Below are positions 1 to 8,058 of a stretch of DNA of 64,000 nt, piece by piece. The position numbers were made by a program, and so were the translations under genes. The DNA lies in contig NZ_BAAAIX010000003.1 in the NCBI RefSeq assembly GCF_039526385.1, forward strand, positions 1-64,000. The letters run 5' to 3'. The number at the start of each line of letters is the position of its first letter. The stretch's first letter is position 1. Below the pieces are notes generated by a model, which was not told the origin of the DNA, searched no databases, and saw nothing but the letters and a program-made list of their open reading frames with translations. Origin of the DNA: Luteococcus peritonei. Lineage in GTDB: Bacteria; Actinomycetota; Actinomycetes; Propionibacteriales; Propionibacteriaceae.

Positions 1-71
1 ACCGCCTCCGCTGCCTACTCATCGCCGGCGGCCTCGACACGTGACCCCCACCTCAAGTCCGAAGAGCCAGT

Positions 72-100
72 TTGGCGGCGCGGCTCGAGGCTGCTAGTGT
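72..100 (+). promoter_or_regulatory. Promoter of tRNA-Tyr
   Basis: A -35 TTGGCG (72-77) and a -10 TAGTGT (95-100) are separated by exactly 17 bases. The -10 lies 25 bases before the tRNA. The same TTGGNN-17-TAGNNT shape recurs before rplJ and rpoB. The bases before it (1-71) hold no gene I can support. Confidence 0.6.
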
Positions 101-125
101 TTGTCCTCGCTGGGAGACCAGCAAT

Positions 126-208
<83 letters not shown>

Positions 209-210
209 CT

Positions 211-244
211 CGAAAGCCCCGGATCTGATGATCCGGGGCTTTCG
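211..244. terminator. Bidirectional terminator between tRNA-Tyr and deoD
   Basis: A perfect 15-bp stem (211-225 with 230-244) closes a TGAT loop. One arm starts CGAAAG and the other ends CTTTCG, so on either strand there is a short A or T run at the base. It can serve tRNA-Tyr on plus and deoD on minus. Confidence 0.8.
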
Positions 245-264
245 TGGTGTCGGGCCGGCGCGGC

Positions 265-984
265 TCAGGCGAGCAGCCCGGCCGCGGCGATCTGCAGGGC
301 ATTGCCGAAGCTGGTCTCGCGCTCCTCGGCGCTCATGTCACCGGCGCCGTTGGTGAGATGGTCGCTGACGGTCAGCACGGTGAGCGCCTCGGCGTCCTCG
401 GCCAACGCGCAGCCGAAGAGCGCCGCGGACTCCATCTCGACGCCCAGCGTCCCCAGCTTGTCCAGGCCGGCGACGATGTCGGGGCGGTCCAGGTAGAAGA
501 AGTCGCTGGAGTAGACCGGGCCGACGTGCACCTGCACGCCCTCGGGGGCGGAGGCGCGGGCCTGGTCCACGGCTCCGCGCAGCATGTCGAAGCTGGCGGT
601 CAGCGAGAGGTGCACGTCCGGCACCAGGATGGTCGAGATCGACGAATTGGTGTGGGCGGCGTTGGCGATGATGACATCGCGCACCTTGACCTTCGACGAG
701 ATGCCGCCGGTGGTGCCCACGCGGCAGATCCGGCGCACGCCGTAGAAGCGGAAGAGCTCGGTGGCGTACAGCGCCGTGGTGGGCACGCCCATCCCGGAGG
801 CCATCACGCTCATCGGGGTGCCCTGGTGGCTGCCGGTGTAGATCTCGTTGCCGCGCACCTCGCTGACCAGGCGGGCGTCGTCCAGGAAGGTCTCGGCGAT
901 GCGGCGGGCGCGACGCGGGTCGCCGGGCATCAGCACCAGCTCGGCGATGTCGCCCTTCTCGCAACCGATGTGGGGAGTGGCCAT
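265..984 (-). CDS. deoD: Purine-nucleoside phosphorylase, DeoD type
   Basis: Phosphorolysis of purine (deoxy)ribonucleosides to base and (deoxy)ribose-1-phosphate in cytosolic nucleoside salvage. The 239-residue protein matches the hexameric DeoD family length (about 235). Family landmarks are His5, the phosphate-site Gly21-Asp22 and Arg25, Arg44, the RVGTTGG loop (88-94), the VEMES substrate motif (182-186) and the catalytic Asp208 in VSDH. The start at 984 is chosen because GAAAGGAACCACC precedes it; a longer frame upstream has no ribosome site and no family similarity. It stands alone, transcribed towards tRNA-Tyr, with a shared terminator behind it. Confidence 0.93.
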   Translation of the reverse strand: MATPHIGCEKGDIAELVLMPGDPRRARRIAETFLDDARLVSEVRGNEIYTGSHQGTPMSVMASGMGVPTTALYATELFRFYGVRRICRVGTTGGISSKVKVRDVIIANAAHTNSSISTILVPDVHLSLTASFDMLRGAVDQARASAPEGVQVHVGPVYSSDFFYLDRPDIVAGLDKLGTLGVEMESAALFGCALAEDAEALTVLTVSDHLTNGAGDMSAEERETSFGNALQIAAAGLLA

Positions 985-1158
985 GGTGGTTCCTTTCGGC
1001 CGTGACGGGGATGGGGCCGGGGCCCCTGGCAGGCCCCAGACTACGGGTGTACGGCGGGCCGGGAGCCCCGATTGGCGCCGGGGCCCGGTGTCCTCTAGCA
1101 TTGTGCGGGTCGCCCGGAGCAGCTTGTTGCCGAGCCGGACGGCGCCGAAGGACTGGAT

Positions 1159-1187
1159 TTGAAGTGAGCTCGCTCACCATGTAAGTT
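1159..1187 (+). promoter_or_regulatory. Promoter of tRNA-Thr/tRNA-Met/rpmG with palindromic spacer
   Basis: A -35 TTGAAG (1159-1164) and -10 TAAGTT (1182-1187) are separated by 17 bases. The spacer holds the inverted repeat GTGAGC-TC-GCTCAC (1164-1177), which overlaps the last base of the -35 and could be an operator. The tRNA begins 13 bases after the -10. Confidence 0.6.
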
Positions 1188-1200
1188 AGCTCCTCGGCAA

Positions 1201-1273
1201 GCCCCTATAGCTCAGTAGGTAGAGCGTCTCCATGGTAAGGAGAAGGTCAGCGGTTCGATTCCGCTTGGGGGCT
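1201..1273 (+). tRNA. tRNA-Thr (GGT)
   Basis: Acceptor GCCCCTA pairs with TGGGGGC (1266-1272), discriminator T1273. The anticodon stem TCTCC/GGAGA encloses loop ATGGTAA with anticodon GGT at 1234-1236. The T arm has GGTTCGATTCC. First gene of the tRNA-Thr, tRNA-Met, rpmG order conserved in actinobacteria. No CCA is encoded. Confidence 0.95.
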
Positions 1274-1341
1274 CTGATTGTTCCTGGGCCTGCCGTCAAC
1301 CCAAACGGTTTCGGGTCACCGAAGCGGCCCGGAGACAATAT

Positions 1342-1416
1342 GGCGGGGTAGCTCAGGGGTAGAGCAAGCGGCTCATAATCGCTGTGTCGCGGGTTCGATT
1401 CCCGCCTCCGCTACCA
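1342..1416 (+). tRNA. tRNA-Met (CAT), elongator
   Basis: The anticodon CAT (1374-1376) lies in loop CTCATAA. Acceptor GGCGGGG pairs with CTCCGCT using two G-U pairs; discriminator A1413 is followed by an encoded CCA (1414-1416). A normal first base pair and the lack of the initiator-type GGG/CCC anticodon stem argue for the elongator. A CAT tRNA could in principle be tRNA-Ile2 after lysidine modification, but the conserved tRNA-Thr/tRNA-Met/rpmG order favours Met. Confidence 0.9.
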
Positions 1417-1473
1417 GCACGGAAGACCTGCCGGCCGGCAGGTCTGCGCACACCAGCACATGAAGGACTGAAG

Positions 1474-1644
1474 ATGGCCAAGAAGGGCGGGGACATTCGT
1501 CCCAAGATCACGCTTGCCTGCACCGAGTGCAAGGAGCGCAACTACATCACGAAGAAGAATCGTCGCAACGATCCTGATCGTCTGGAGCTGCAGAAGTTCT
1601 GCCCCAAGTGCAGCAAGCACACCGCTCACCGCGAGACCCGCTGA
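1474..1644 (+). CDS. rpmG: 50S ribosomal protein L33, zinc-binding form
   Basis: Small protein of the large subunit near the E site. The 56 residues include two CxxC pairs (Cys16/Cys19 and Cys43/Cys46), the zinc-ribbon form of L33. Many actinobacteria also have zinc-free paralogues used under zinc starvation; none is in this window. The start follows GAAGGACTGAAG. It lies 57 bases after tRNA-Met and is probably read from the tRNA promoter, ending at the strong hairpin behind it. Confidence 0.95.
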   Translation: MAKKGGDIRPKITLACTECKERNYITKKNRRNDPDRLELQKFCPKCSKHTAHRETR

Positions 1645-1658
1645 GCATCTGACTCTTC

Positions 1659-1697
1659 ACGCAGGAGCCGTCACCCATGGGGTGGCGGCTCCTGCGT
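1659..1697 (+). terminator. Terminator after rpmG
   Basis: An 18-bp stem with one G-U pair (1659-1676 with 1680-1697) closes a three-base ATG loop. No long U tract follows, as is usual in this genome. Confidence 0.75.
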
Positions 1698-1752
1698 CGT
1701 TCCCGGTCCGGTGCCGATGGGCGGGTCAGCGACGCCCGGGGCGTCGGTTCGA

Positions 1753-1758
1753 TAGCCT
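1753..1758 (+). promoter_or_regulatory. -10 element for a leaderless dehydratase mRNA
   Basis: TAGCCT is followed by seven bases and then the ATG at 1766, so the predicted transcript start coincides with the start codon. No Shine-Dalgarno sequence precedes this ATG. No good -35 is visible 16-18 bases upstream. Confidence 0.5.
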
Positions 1759-1765
1759 CGGCTGC

Positions 1766-2203
1766 ATGCCGATCACCCCCGAGCACGTGGGCCGCAGCTA
1801 CCCGCCCACCGAGCCCTATCGCGTCAGCCGCGCCAAGATCGCCGAGTTCGCCCAGGCCCTCGGCGGTCGTGACGGCGGCGACCCGAACCCGGCCTATGCC
1901 GGCTCCTCGCCGGTGGCGCCGCCCACCTTCGCCATGGTGATCGGGGCCCGCGCCTGGCAGGCCCTGTTCGACGATCCGGAGCTCGACCTGGCCCTGATGC
2001 GGACCATGCACGCCGACCAGCGCTTCGACTGGGCACGACCGATGCGCGAGGGCGACGACGTCGTGGCGCGGCTGACGATCGAGAAGGTCCGCAGCCGCGG
2101 CGCCACCGACATGGTCACCGTCGCGGTCCGGATGCAGACCGTCGACGGCGAGGACCTGTGCATCGCCACCAGCCAGCTGATCCACACCCGGGAGGACGCA
2201 TGA
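1766..2203 (+). CDS. MaoC-type (HadA-like) (3R)-hydroxyacyl dehydratase subunit
   Basis: A 145-residue hot-dog-fold protein of the N-terminal MaoC dehydratase type. By position and sequence it corresponds to mycobacterial HadA, the partner subunit of the FAS-II dehydratase. It lacks the D-x4-H catalytic dyad present in the next gene, as expected for the non-catalytic partner. Conserved features are the VGRSYPP start, the SSPVAPPTF segment (residues 49-57) and the DQRFDW motif. It overlaps the next gene by four bases (ATGA), so translation is coupled. In Mycobacterium the complex feeds mycolic acid synthesis; in an organism without mycolates its substrate is unclear, so I give no symbol. Confidence 0.82.
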   Translation: MPITPEHVGRSYPPTEPYRVSRAKIAEFAQALGGRDGGDPNPAYAGSSPVAPPTFAMVIGARAWQALFDDPELDLALMRTMHADQRFDWARPMREGDDVVARLTIEKVRSRGATDMVTVAVRMQTVDGEDLCIATSQLIHTREDA

Positions 2204-2628
2204 GCTTCGACCCCGCCGCGGTCGCCGTCGGCGACCAGCTGCCAGGCCTCGAGGTGCGCCTGGGGCGCCCCGAGGTGGTGCGCTACTCCGGCGCCTCCAC
2301 CGACCTGAACCCGATCCACTTCAGCGACCGCCACGCCCGGGCCATCGGCCTGCCGGGTGTGGTGGCCCACGGGATGTGGACCATGGGCACCGCGCTGCGT
2401 GTGGTCACCGACTGGTGCAGCGATCCCGGCCTGGTGCAGAGCTACTTCGTCCGGTTCACCCGGCCGCTGCAGGTGCCGGACGACGACGAGGGCCTGCTGG
2501 TCCGCTTCGGCGGCACGGTCACCCAGGTGGCCGACGGGGTGGCCACCGTGCAGCTGGAGGCCACCAGCGGCGACGAGAAGGTACTGGGCGCCGCCCGTGC
2601 CGAGGTGTGGTTGGAGGAGGCACGATGA
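2200..2628 (+). CDS. MaoC-type (HadB-like) (3R)-hydroxyacyl dehydratase, catalytic subunit
   Basis: A 142-residue hot-dog protein with the hydratase-2 motif: Asp35 and His40 in TDLNPIH, followed by the GLPGVVAHGM helix region. These residues carry out dehydration of 3-hydroxyacyl thioesters in the family. Together with the preceding subunit it should form a heterodimer like HadA-HadB. ATGA overlaps join it both to the gene before and to murB behind, so three proteins are made from one coupled message. The substrate (fatty acyl-ACP or CoA) cannot be read from the sequence. Confidence 0.85.
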   Translation: MSFDPAAVAVGDQLPGLEVRLGRPEVVRYSGASTDLNPIHFSDRHARAIGLPGVVAHGMWTMGTALRVVTDWCSDPGLVQSYFVRFTRPLQVPDDDEGLLVRFGGTVTQVADGVATVQLEATSGDEKVLGAARAEVWLEEAR

Positions 2629-3767
2629 CCATCCCGATCGGGGGATTCTCCCTGGACGACGACACCGGCTGCGACATCACCCATGTCCCCGGGCCGGATC
2701 ACCAGCCCGAGAGGGGCAGCGACAGTCCGGTGCTGGCCGAGCACACCACCTTCCGGCTCGGCGGGCCTGCGCGTCGCCTGGTGGTCGCCACCTCCGAGCA
2801 GGAGCTGCTGGCCGCAGTGCGCGAGGCCGACGCCGCCGGTGAAACGCTGTTGGTGCTCTCGGGAGGTTCCAACCTGCTGGTGGCCGACGAGGGCTTCGAG
2901 GGAACGGTGGTCAAGGTCGCCACCCGCGGCATCCGCGCCGACGTCTCCGGCTGCGGGGGAGCGGTGGTCACGGTGGCCGCCGGCGAGCCCTGGGACGACT
3001 TCGTGGCCTACACCCTGGAGCAGGACTGGTCCGGCCTGGAGACGCTCTCCGGGATCCCGGGCCTGGTCGGCTCCACCCCGATCCAGAACGTCGGGGCCTA
3101 TGGCAGCGATGTCTCCCAGGTGGTCTACCGGGTGCGGACCCTGGACCGGGTCACCGGCGAGTACCGCACCTTCACCGCGGGCGAGTGCGACTTCTCCTAC
3201 CGTGACTCAGTCTTCAAGCGCACCCGGATGCCGCAGGGCGGGCCGACCGGCCGCTACGTGGTGCTCGAGGTGGTCTTCCAGCTCGAGCTGGCCTCCCGCA
3301 GCATCCCGATCCGCTATGCCGAGCTGGCGCGGCGTCTCGGTGTCGAGGTGGGGGAGCGCAGCACCATCCACGCGGTCCGTGAGGCCGTTCTGGAGCTGCG
3401 CCGCGGCAAGGGCATGGTCAGCGATCCCACCGACCACGACACCTGGAGCGCGGGCAGCTTCTTCACCAATCCGGTGCTCACCCCCGAGCAGGCCCAGCTG
3501 CTGCCCCCCGAGGCGCCGCGCTTCGACGCCGGCGGCGGGATGGTGAAGTCCTCGGCCGCCTGGTTGATCGATCATGCCGGCTTCGCCAAGGGCTTCGGCC
3601 AGGGGCCGGCCAGGCTCTCGACCAAGCACACGCTGGCGCTGACCAACCGGGGCGGGGCCAGGACCGCCGACGTCGTGGAGCTGGCCCGCAGGGTGCGCGA
3701 CGGGGTCGAGCAGGCCTATGGAGTCGTCCTGGAGGCCGAGCCGGTGCTGGTGGGCTGCTCGCTCTGA
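2625..3767 (+). CDS. murB: UDP-N-acetylenolpyruvoylglucosamine reductase
   Basis: NADPH- and FAD-dependent reduction of UDP-GlcNAc-enolpyruvate to UDP-MurNAc, the second committed cytosolic step of peptidoglycan synthesis. The 380 residues show a type I MurB: TTFRLGGPA near residue 46, the FAD-binding LSGGSNLLV (residues 78-86), GIPGLVGSTPIQNVGAYG, and AGSFFTNPV with the proton-donor Ser278. The N-terminal 40 residues before the conserved core are longer than usual, so a later start is possible, but the ATGA overlap with the dehydratase gene favours this one. Confidence 0.95.
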   Translation: MTIPIGGFSLDDDTGCDITHVPGPDHQPERGSDSPVLAEHTTFRLGGPARRLVVATSEQELLAAVREADAAGETLLVLSGGSNLLVADEGFEGTVVKVATRGIRADVSGCGGAVVTVAAGEPWDDFVAYTLEQDWSGLETLSGIPGLVGSTPIQNVGAYGSDVSQVVYRVRTLDRVTGEYRTFTAGECDFSYRDSVFKRTRMPQGGPTGRYVVLEVVFQLELASRSIPIRYAELARRLGVEVGERSTIHAVREAVLELRRGKGMVSDPTDHDTWSAGSFFTNPVLTPEQAQLLPPEAPRFDAGGGMVKSSAAWLIDHAGFAKGFGQGPARLSTKHTLALTNRGGARTADVVELARRVRDGVEQAYGVVLEAEPVLVGCSL

Positions 3768-3966
3768 AGAAGTTGAGCGAAGTTGAGGATCTGCTGTCTG
3801 GGCAGCGCAGGATGCACGCTCACCAATGGCCAGTCAGGGCTTCCGCGGCCGCTTCGGATGTCCTTGTTGGCGCCCGCTTGTCGTAACCTCGAAGGCACGC
3901 GAAGATCTCGCGCGTCCGGACGGGACGGCCAGCGTGCCGCCCCCGGGCAGTGACTCGGGGAGCAAC

Positions 3967-4761
3967 ATGCACACCAGGACCAGCCCTGACGCGGAGCTGC
4001 AGACCGTCGACGTCGACGGGATCCCGCTGCACGTGCTGACCCAGCAGGAGACCGTCCAGCAGGTGATGCACGAACTGGACCAGGGCCGCGGTGGCCTGCT
4101 GCTCACCGCGAACGTGGACATCATGTACCGGCTGCGGATGCCCAGGCATCGCGACGTGCTGGATGGCTCCACCCTGATCGTCGCGGACGGCATGCCGGTG
4201 GTCTGGGCCTCCCGCCTGCAGGGAACCCCGCTTCCGGAGCGGGTGACCGGCGCGGACCTGGTCTGGGACCTGTCGCGCGAGGCCGCCCGGCGCGGGCGGA
4301 CCGTCTTCCTGCTGGGCGCCGCTCCCGGGGTCGCCGAGCGAGCCGGCGTGGAGTTCGAGCGCCAGTTCCCCGGTCTGGAGGTGGTGGGTCACGACGCCCC
4401 GCCGAAGGGCTTCGAGCAGGACCCGGCCTACATGGCCGACCTGGTGGCCCGGATGCAGCAGCTCTCGCCCGACCTGTGCTACGTCGCCCTGGGCTTCCCC
4501 AAGCAGGAGCGGGTGGCGCTCATGCTGCGTGAGTCGTTGCCCAAGACCTGGTTCATGGGCTGCGGTGCGGCCCTCGACATGGCGGCCGGCGAGGTCAGGC
4601 GGGCGCACCCCAAGCTGCAGGACCTGGGTGCCGAGTGGGCCTTCCGCCTGCTGCAGGAGCCGCGTCGCCTGGGCCGGCGCTACCTGCTCGACGACATCCC
4701 CTATGCCGTCTCGCTGGTGGGACGCGCCGGGCTGAAGCGGCTGCGCGCCGCGCGCGGCTAG
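3967..4761 (+). CDS. WecG/TagA/CpsF family glycosyltransferase
   Basis: GT26-family enzyme of 264 residues that transfers a sugar from a nucleotide-sugar to a lipid-linked acceptor during polymer synthesis on the inner face of the membrane. Landmarks are TANVDI (47-52, including the catalytic-region Thr47 and Asp51), VADGMPVVW (72-80), RVTGADL, and LGFPKQE at about 175-181. The start at 3967 has GGGGAGCAAC in front; an in-frame start 141 bases upstream lacks a ribosome site. It follows murB after a 199-base gap with no gene. The exact polymer (teichoic-acid-like, capsule or other) is not decidable. Confidence 0.85.
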   Translation: MHTRTSPDAELQTVDVDGIPLHVLTQQETVQQVMHELDQGRGGLLLTANVDIMYRLRMPRHRDVLDGSTLIVADGMPVVWASRLQGTPLPERVTGADLVWDLSREAARRGRTVFLLGAAPGVAERAGVEFERQFPGLEVVGHDAPPKGFEQDPAYMADLVARMQQLSPDLCYVALGFPKQERVALMLRESLPKTWFMGCGAALDMAAGEVRRAHPKLQDLGAEWAFRLLQEPRRLGRRYLLDDIPYAVSLVGRAGLKRLRAARG

Positions 4762-4765
4762 GCCC

Positions 4766-4795
4766 GGTTCGACTCCCCGGGCGAAAGCGCCTATA
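4766..4795 (+). promoter_or_regulatory. Promoter of tRNA-Trp and probably secE-nusG
   Basis: A -35 TTCGAC (4766-4771), an 18-base spacer and a near-consensus -10 TATACT (4790-4795) lie 34 bases before tRNA-Trp. No terminator is seen between the tRNA and secE, so they are probably co-transcribed and the tRNA is processed out. Confidence 0.6.
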
Positions 4796-4829
4796 CTTTT
4801 CATCTTGGTGGCACCTTCGGGGCCATCGA

Positions 4830-4902
<73 letters not shown>

Positions 4903-5007
4903 CGAAGCAGGTTCACACCTGCCGACCAGTCCAGGCCCGCCAGGGTCAGCCAGTCGATCCCGACCGGATCACCGACACGAGCCGAGAGGCGCGAACGAAG
5001 GAATACC

Positions 5008-5637
5008 GTGGCCGACGAGCAGACCCCCATGTCGCATGATGACGCGGTGGACCCGTCGGAGCCCGACTTCGAGGTGGCTGATCACCGGCCCGAGCCCGAG
5101 GCCGACCCTGAGGTGGTTGCTGACCAGGCCCGTCGCTCGCGTCCCCGTCGCCGCACTGCCGTGCCGGCCCAGGACCAGCCCGCGGACGAGCAGCCGGCCG
5201 CCGAGCGCGGAGAGGGTGGCGGTGCCACCGCGGCCCGGCCCGTGATGCCTCGTCCGGTGCGCCGGACGCGACCTCTCGACGAGCAGGCAGCCCCCGAGAG
5301 CACGGGCGAGGCCGACGAGCCCGAAGACCACACCGGTTCCGCGGCCGCACTGCAGCAGGTGCGCCCGGTGCGTCGTTCCACCGAGGTGGAGGCCGCGCCG
5401 GCCCGCTCGCGCGGTGGCCGCCAGCAGGCGACCACCTCTGGCAAGACCCGGCGCACCACCCCCGCAGCCTTCGTGGGGCAGTCCGCCGACGAGCTGCGCA
5501 AGGTGATCTGGCCCACCGGATCCCAGCTCAGCCAGTACTTCGTGGTGGTCCTCGCCTTCGTCCTGTTCATCGTCGCCTACGTGGGCGTGCTGGATCCGAT
5601 CTTCGGTTGGGTCCTGCTGCAGGCCTTCGGCAAGTGA
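5008..5637 (+). CDS. secE: Preprotein translocase subunit SecE with long N-terminal extension
   Basis: Clamp subunit of the SecYEG channel in the cytoplasmic membrane. The conserved part is confined to the end of the 209 residues: the amphipathic helix with ELRKVIWPT (162-170) and one membrane segment (about 177-197). About 155 residues before it are Pro-, Arg- and acid-rich and look disordered, with a repeated RPVRR motif (82-86 and 119-123). Actinobacterial SecE often carries an extension, but this one is long. The start is the GTG after GAAGGAATACC. It is followed 26 bases later by nusG. Confidence 0.93.
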   Translation: MADEQTPMSHDDAVDPSEPDFEVADHRPEPEADPEVVADQARRSRPRRRTAVPAQDQPADEQPAAERGEGGGATAARPVMPRPVRRTRPLDEQAAPESTGEADEPEDHTGSAAALQQVRPVRRSTEVEAAPARSRGGRQQATTSGKTRRTTPAAFVGQSADELRKVIWPTGSQLSQYFVVVLAFVLFIVAYVGVLDPIFGWVLLQAFGK

Positions 5638-5663
5638 CCCCGCCCCAACAACGGAGATTCCAC

Positions 5664-6500
5664 GTGACCAACAATCCTGAGTTCGACGAGTCCGTCGACG
5701 AGACTCCCGAGGTCGAGATCGATCTGGGGCAGCTCGACGATGCCACCGAAGAGGCACCCGAGCAGGAGCTGAACCTCGACTTCGGTGAGGATGTCTCCGC
5801 CGAGGCCGACGACATCCAGCTCAACCTGGGCTTCGACGAGGAGGAGTCCGCCGACGAGCAGGCCGTCGCCGATCCCGACCAGGACGAGGCCCTGGAGGCC
5901 GCCCTGGAGGAGCTGCGCAGCGAGCTGCGCACCAAGTTCGGCGAGTGGTACGTGGTCCACACCTACTCCGGCATGGAGAACCGTGTGAAGCAGAACCTGG
6001 ATGCGCGCGTCCAGACGCTGAACATGGAGGACTACATCTTCGAGACCGTCGTCCCCACCGAGACCGCGGTCGAGATCCGCAATGGTGCCCGCAAGACGGT
6101 CACCCGCACCGTCCTGCCGGGCTACGTGCTGGTCCGCATGGACCTGACCGACGAGTCCTGGGGCACCGTGCGCCACACGCCCTCGGTCACCGGTTTCGTG
6201 GGCCAGGGCCAGACCCCCGTGCCGCTGAGCCTGGACGAGGTCGAGAAGATGCTGACCCCCTCCGTCGTGGCCAAGGTGGCTGCCGAGCAGACCACCCCCA
6301 GCCCGAAGACCCGCAAGAAGGTGGAGGTCGTCGACTTCGAGGTCGGCGACTCCGTCCAGGTGGTCGACGGACCCTTCGCAGGCGTCCACGCCACCATCAC
6401 CGAGATCAACGTGAACAGCCAGCGGCTCAAGGCCCTGGTCGAGATCCTGGGTCGCGAGACCCCGGTCGACCTGACCTTCCCGCAGATCGCCCGCATCTGA
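5664..6500 (+). CDS. nusG: Transcription elongation/termination factor NusG
   Basis: Binds RNA polymerase, affects pausing and Rho-dependent termination, and can link polymerase to ribosomal protein S10. Of 278 residues the first 90 are a very acidic extension with a repeated LNL(D/G)F motif (37-40 and 53-57). The NGN domain follows from about 94 (GEWYVVHTYSGMEN), with VLPGYVLV, and a C-terminal KOW domain with VGDSVQVVDGPFAG from about 230. The GTG start follows ACGGAG. It is co-directional with secE and the L11/L1 genes. Confidence 0.95.
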   Translation: MTNNPEFDESVDETPEVEIDLGQLDDATEEAPEQELNLDFGEDVSAEADDIQLNLGFDEEESADEQAVADPDQDEALEAALEELRSELRTKFGEWYVVHTYSGMENRVKQNLDARVQTLNMEDYIFETVVPTETAVEIRNGARKTVTRTVLPGYVLVRMDLTDESWGTVRHTPSVTGFVGQGQTPVPLSLDEVEKMLTPSVVAKVAAEQTTPSPKTRKKVEVVDFEVGDSVQVVDGPFAGVHATITEINVNSQRLKALVEILGRETPVDLTFPQIARI

Positions 6501-6597
6501 GCGGTCGGCGTCACGCGGCCGATCCGCCAGGTCGGCCACCGCAAGAACAGCGGCCGCACATCCCGTGCGACCCAGCCAAGGAAAAAGGACCCAACAC

Positions 6598-7026
6598 ATG
6601 CCTCCCAAGAAGAAGGTAGCGGCGCTCGTCAAGGTCGCCCTGCAGGCGGGTGCAGCCACTCCCGCACCGCCGGTCGGTACCGCTCTCGGCCCGCACGGCG
6701 TCAACATCATGGAATTCTGCAAGGCGTACAACGCCAAGACCGAATCCCAGCGCGGCAACATCATCCCCGTCGAGATCACCATCTACGAGGACCGCACGTT
6801 CACCTTCATCACGAAGACGCCCCCGGCGGCCGAGCTGATCAAGAAGGCTGCGGGCCTGTCCAAGGGCTCCGCCGTGCCGCACAAGGACAAGGTGGGCAAG
6901 CTCACCAAGGACCAGGTGCGCGAGATCGCCACGACCAAGCTCCCGGACCTCAACGCCAACGACGTCGAGGCCGCGATGAAGGTCGTCGAGGGCACCGCCC
7001 GCTCCATGGGCGTCACCGTCGAGTGA
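6598..7026 (+). CDS. rplK: 50S ribosomal protein L11
   Basis: Forms the GTPase-associated centre with L10 and L12 stalks and the 23S thiostrepton loop. The 142 residues match the family length. The N-terminal proline-rich switch reads APPVGTALGPHG, and the C-terminal RNA-binding domain includes KTPPAA and the final EGTARSMG. The start follows AAGGAAAAAGGACC at a suitable distance. Confidence 0.97.
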   Translation: MPPKKKVAALVKVALQAGAATPAPPVGTALGPHGVNIMEFCKAYNAKTESQRGNIIPVEITIYEDRTFTFITKTPPAAELIKKAAGLSKGSAVPHKDKVGKLTKDQVREIATTKLPDLNANDVEAAMKVVEGTARSMGVTVE

Positions 7027-7167
7027 CACCCCTCTCGTGACCTGCGGCCATGACGCAGCCACGAGACCCGCTCCGCACGGAGCACCTGGCAGGGCCGGCG
7101 CGGCCCGTACCAGAACCTGGTGGATCAGCCCACGAGGCTGACTGCAATACGAACGAAGGAACCAGAC

Positions 7168-7869
7168 ATGAAGCGCAGCAAGGCCTACCAGGCCGCCGCC
7201 GAGAAGCGTGACGAGAACGAGCTCTACTCCCCGGAGCAGGCCCTCGAGCTCGTCAAGACCGGCGCCTCGGCCAAGTTCGACGAGACGATCGATGTCGCCA
7301 TGCGACTCGGCGTCGACCCCCGCAAGGCGGACCAGATGGTCCGCGGCACCGTCAACCTCCCCCACGGCACCGGCAAGACGGCAAGGGTCCTTGTCTTCGC
7401 CACGGGCCCGAACGCCGAGGCCGCCAAGGCCGCGGGCGCGGACGAGGTTGGCAACGACGACCTGATCGAGAAGGTGGCTGGCGGCTACCTGGACTTCGAT
7501 GCAGTCGTGGCCACCCCGGACCTGATGGGCAAGGTCGGTCGCCTGGGCCGCGTGCTGGGCCCCCGCGGTCTGATGCCGAACCCCAAGACCGGCACCGTCA
7601 CCATGGACGTGGCCAAGGCCGTCAGCGACATCAAGGGCGGCAAGATCGAGTTCCGCGTGGACCGCCACGCGAACCTCCACTTCCTGATCGGCAAGGCCTC
7701 CTTCGACGCCAAGCAGCTGCAGGAGAACTACTTCGCGGCCCTGGACGAGATCCTGCGTCTCAAGCCGAACGCCTCGAAGGGTCGCTACATCAAGAAGATC
7801 ACGGTCTCCTCGACCATGGGCCCCGGCGTGGCCATCGACCCCGCCAAGGTCAAGCCCGCTGAGGCCTGA
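7168..7869 (+). CDS. rplA: 50S ribosomal protein L1
   Basis: L1-stalk protein that helps move deacylated tRNA out of the E site. The 233 residues fit the family and include the signature GRLGRVLGPRGLMPNPKTGT. The start follows GAACGAAGGAACC. In many bacteria L1 also represses its own operon by binding the rplK leader; I did not identify such a site here. rplJ would normally follow, but an opposite-strand hydrolase gene intervenes. Confidence 0.97.
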   Translation: MKRSKAYQAAAEKRDENELYSPEQALELVKTGASAKFDETIDVAMRLGVDPRKADQMVRGTVNLPHGTGKTARVLVFATGPNAEAAKAAGADEVGNDDLIEKVAGGYLDFDAVVATPDLMGKVGRLGRVLGPRGLMPNPKTGTVTMDVAKAVSDIKGGKIEFRVDRHANLHFLIGKASFDAKQLQENYFAALDEILRLKPNASKGRYIKKITVSSTMGPGVAIDPAKVKPAEA

Positions 7870-7890
7870 TCCCCAGAGCTCCACGACGTA

Positions 7891-7919
7891 TCCCCCGTCG
7901 GCCACCGGCCGGCGGGGGA
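7891..7919 (+). terminator. Terminator after rplA
   Basis: A 13-bp stem with one G-U pair (7891-7903 with 7907-7919) and a three-base loop lies 21 bases after the rplA stop. The remaining bases up to 8058 hold no gene. Confidence 0.75.
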
Positions 7920-8058
7920 TTCGTGCGTCCTGGCCGGGCCTGGTCCCGGAAGGTGTCCGAGGTGCGCCGGCTGCGGGGGAGCGCGACCCCGGTCCTGCCG
8001 CTGTGACAGGGCCCGGGGGTGCGGGGGCCCGGCTGTCGGAACCGTCCGGGAATGCAGG

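Noticed and set aside
3..44. Short open end RLRCLLIAGG.. with a stop at 42-44, possibly the tail of a gene before the window
   Set aside because: Only 13 codons are visible, and the other frames stay open as well; it cannot be supported.
1342..1416. CAT tRNA as the initiator tRNA-fMet
   Set aside because: It has a paired first position and lacks the GGG/CCC anticodon-stem pairs of initiators.
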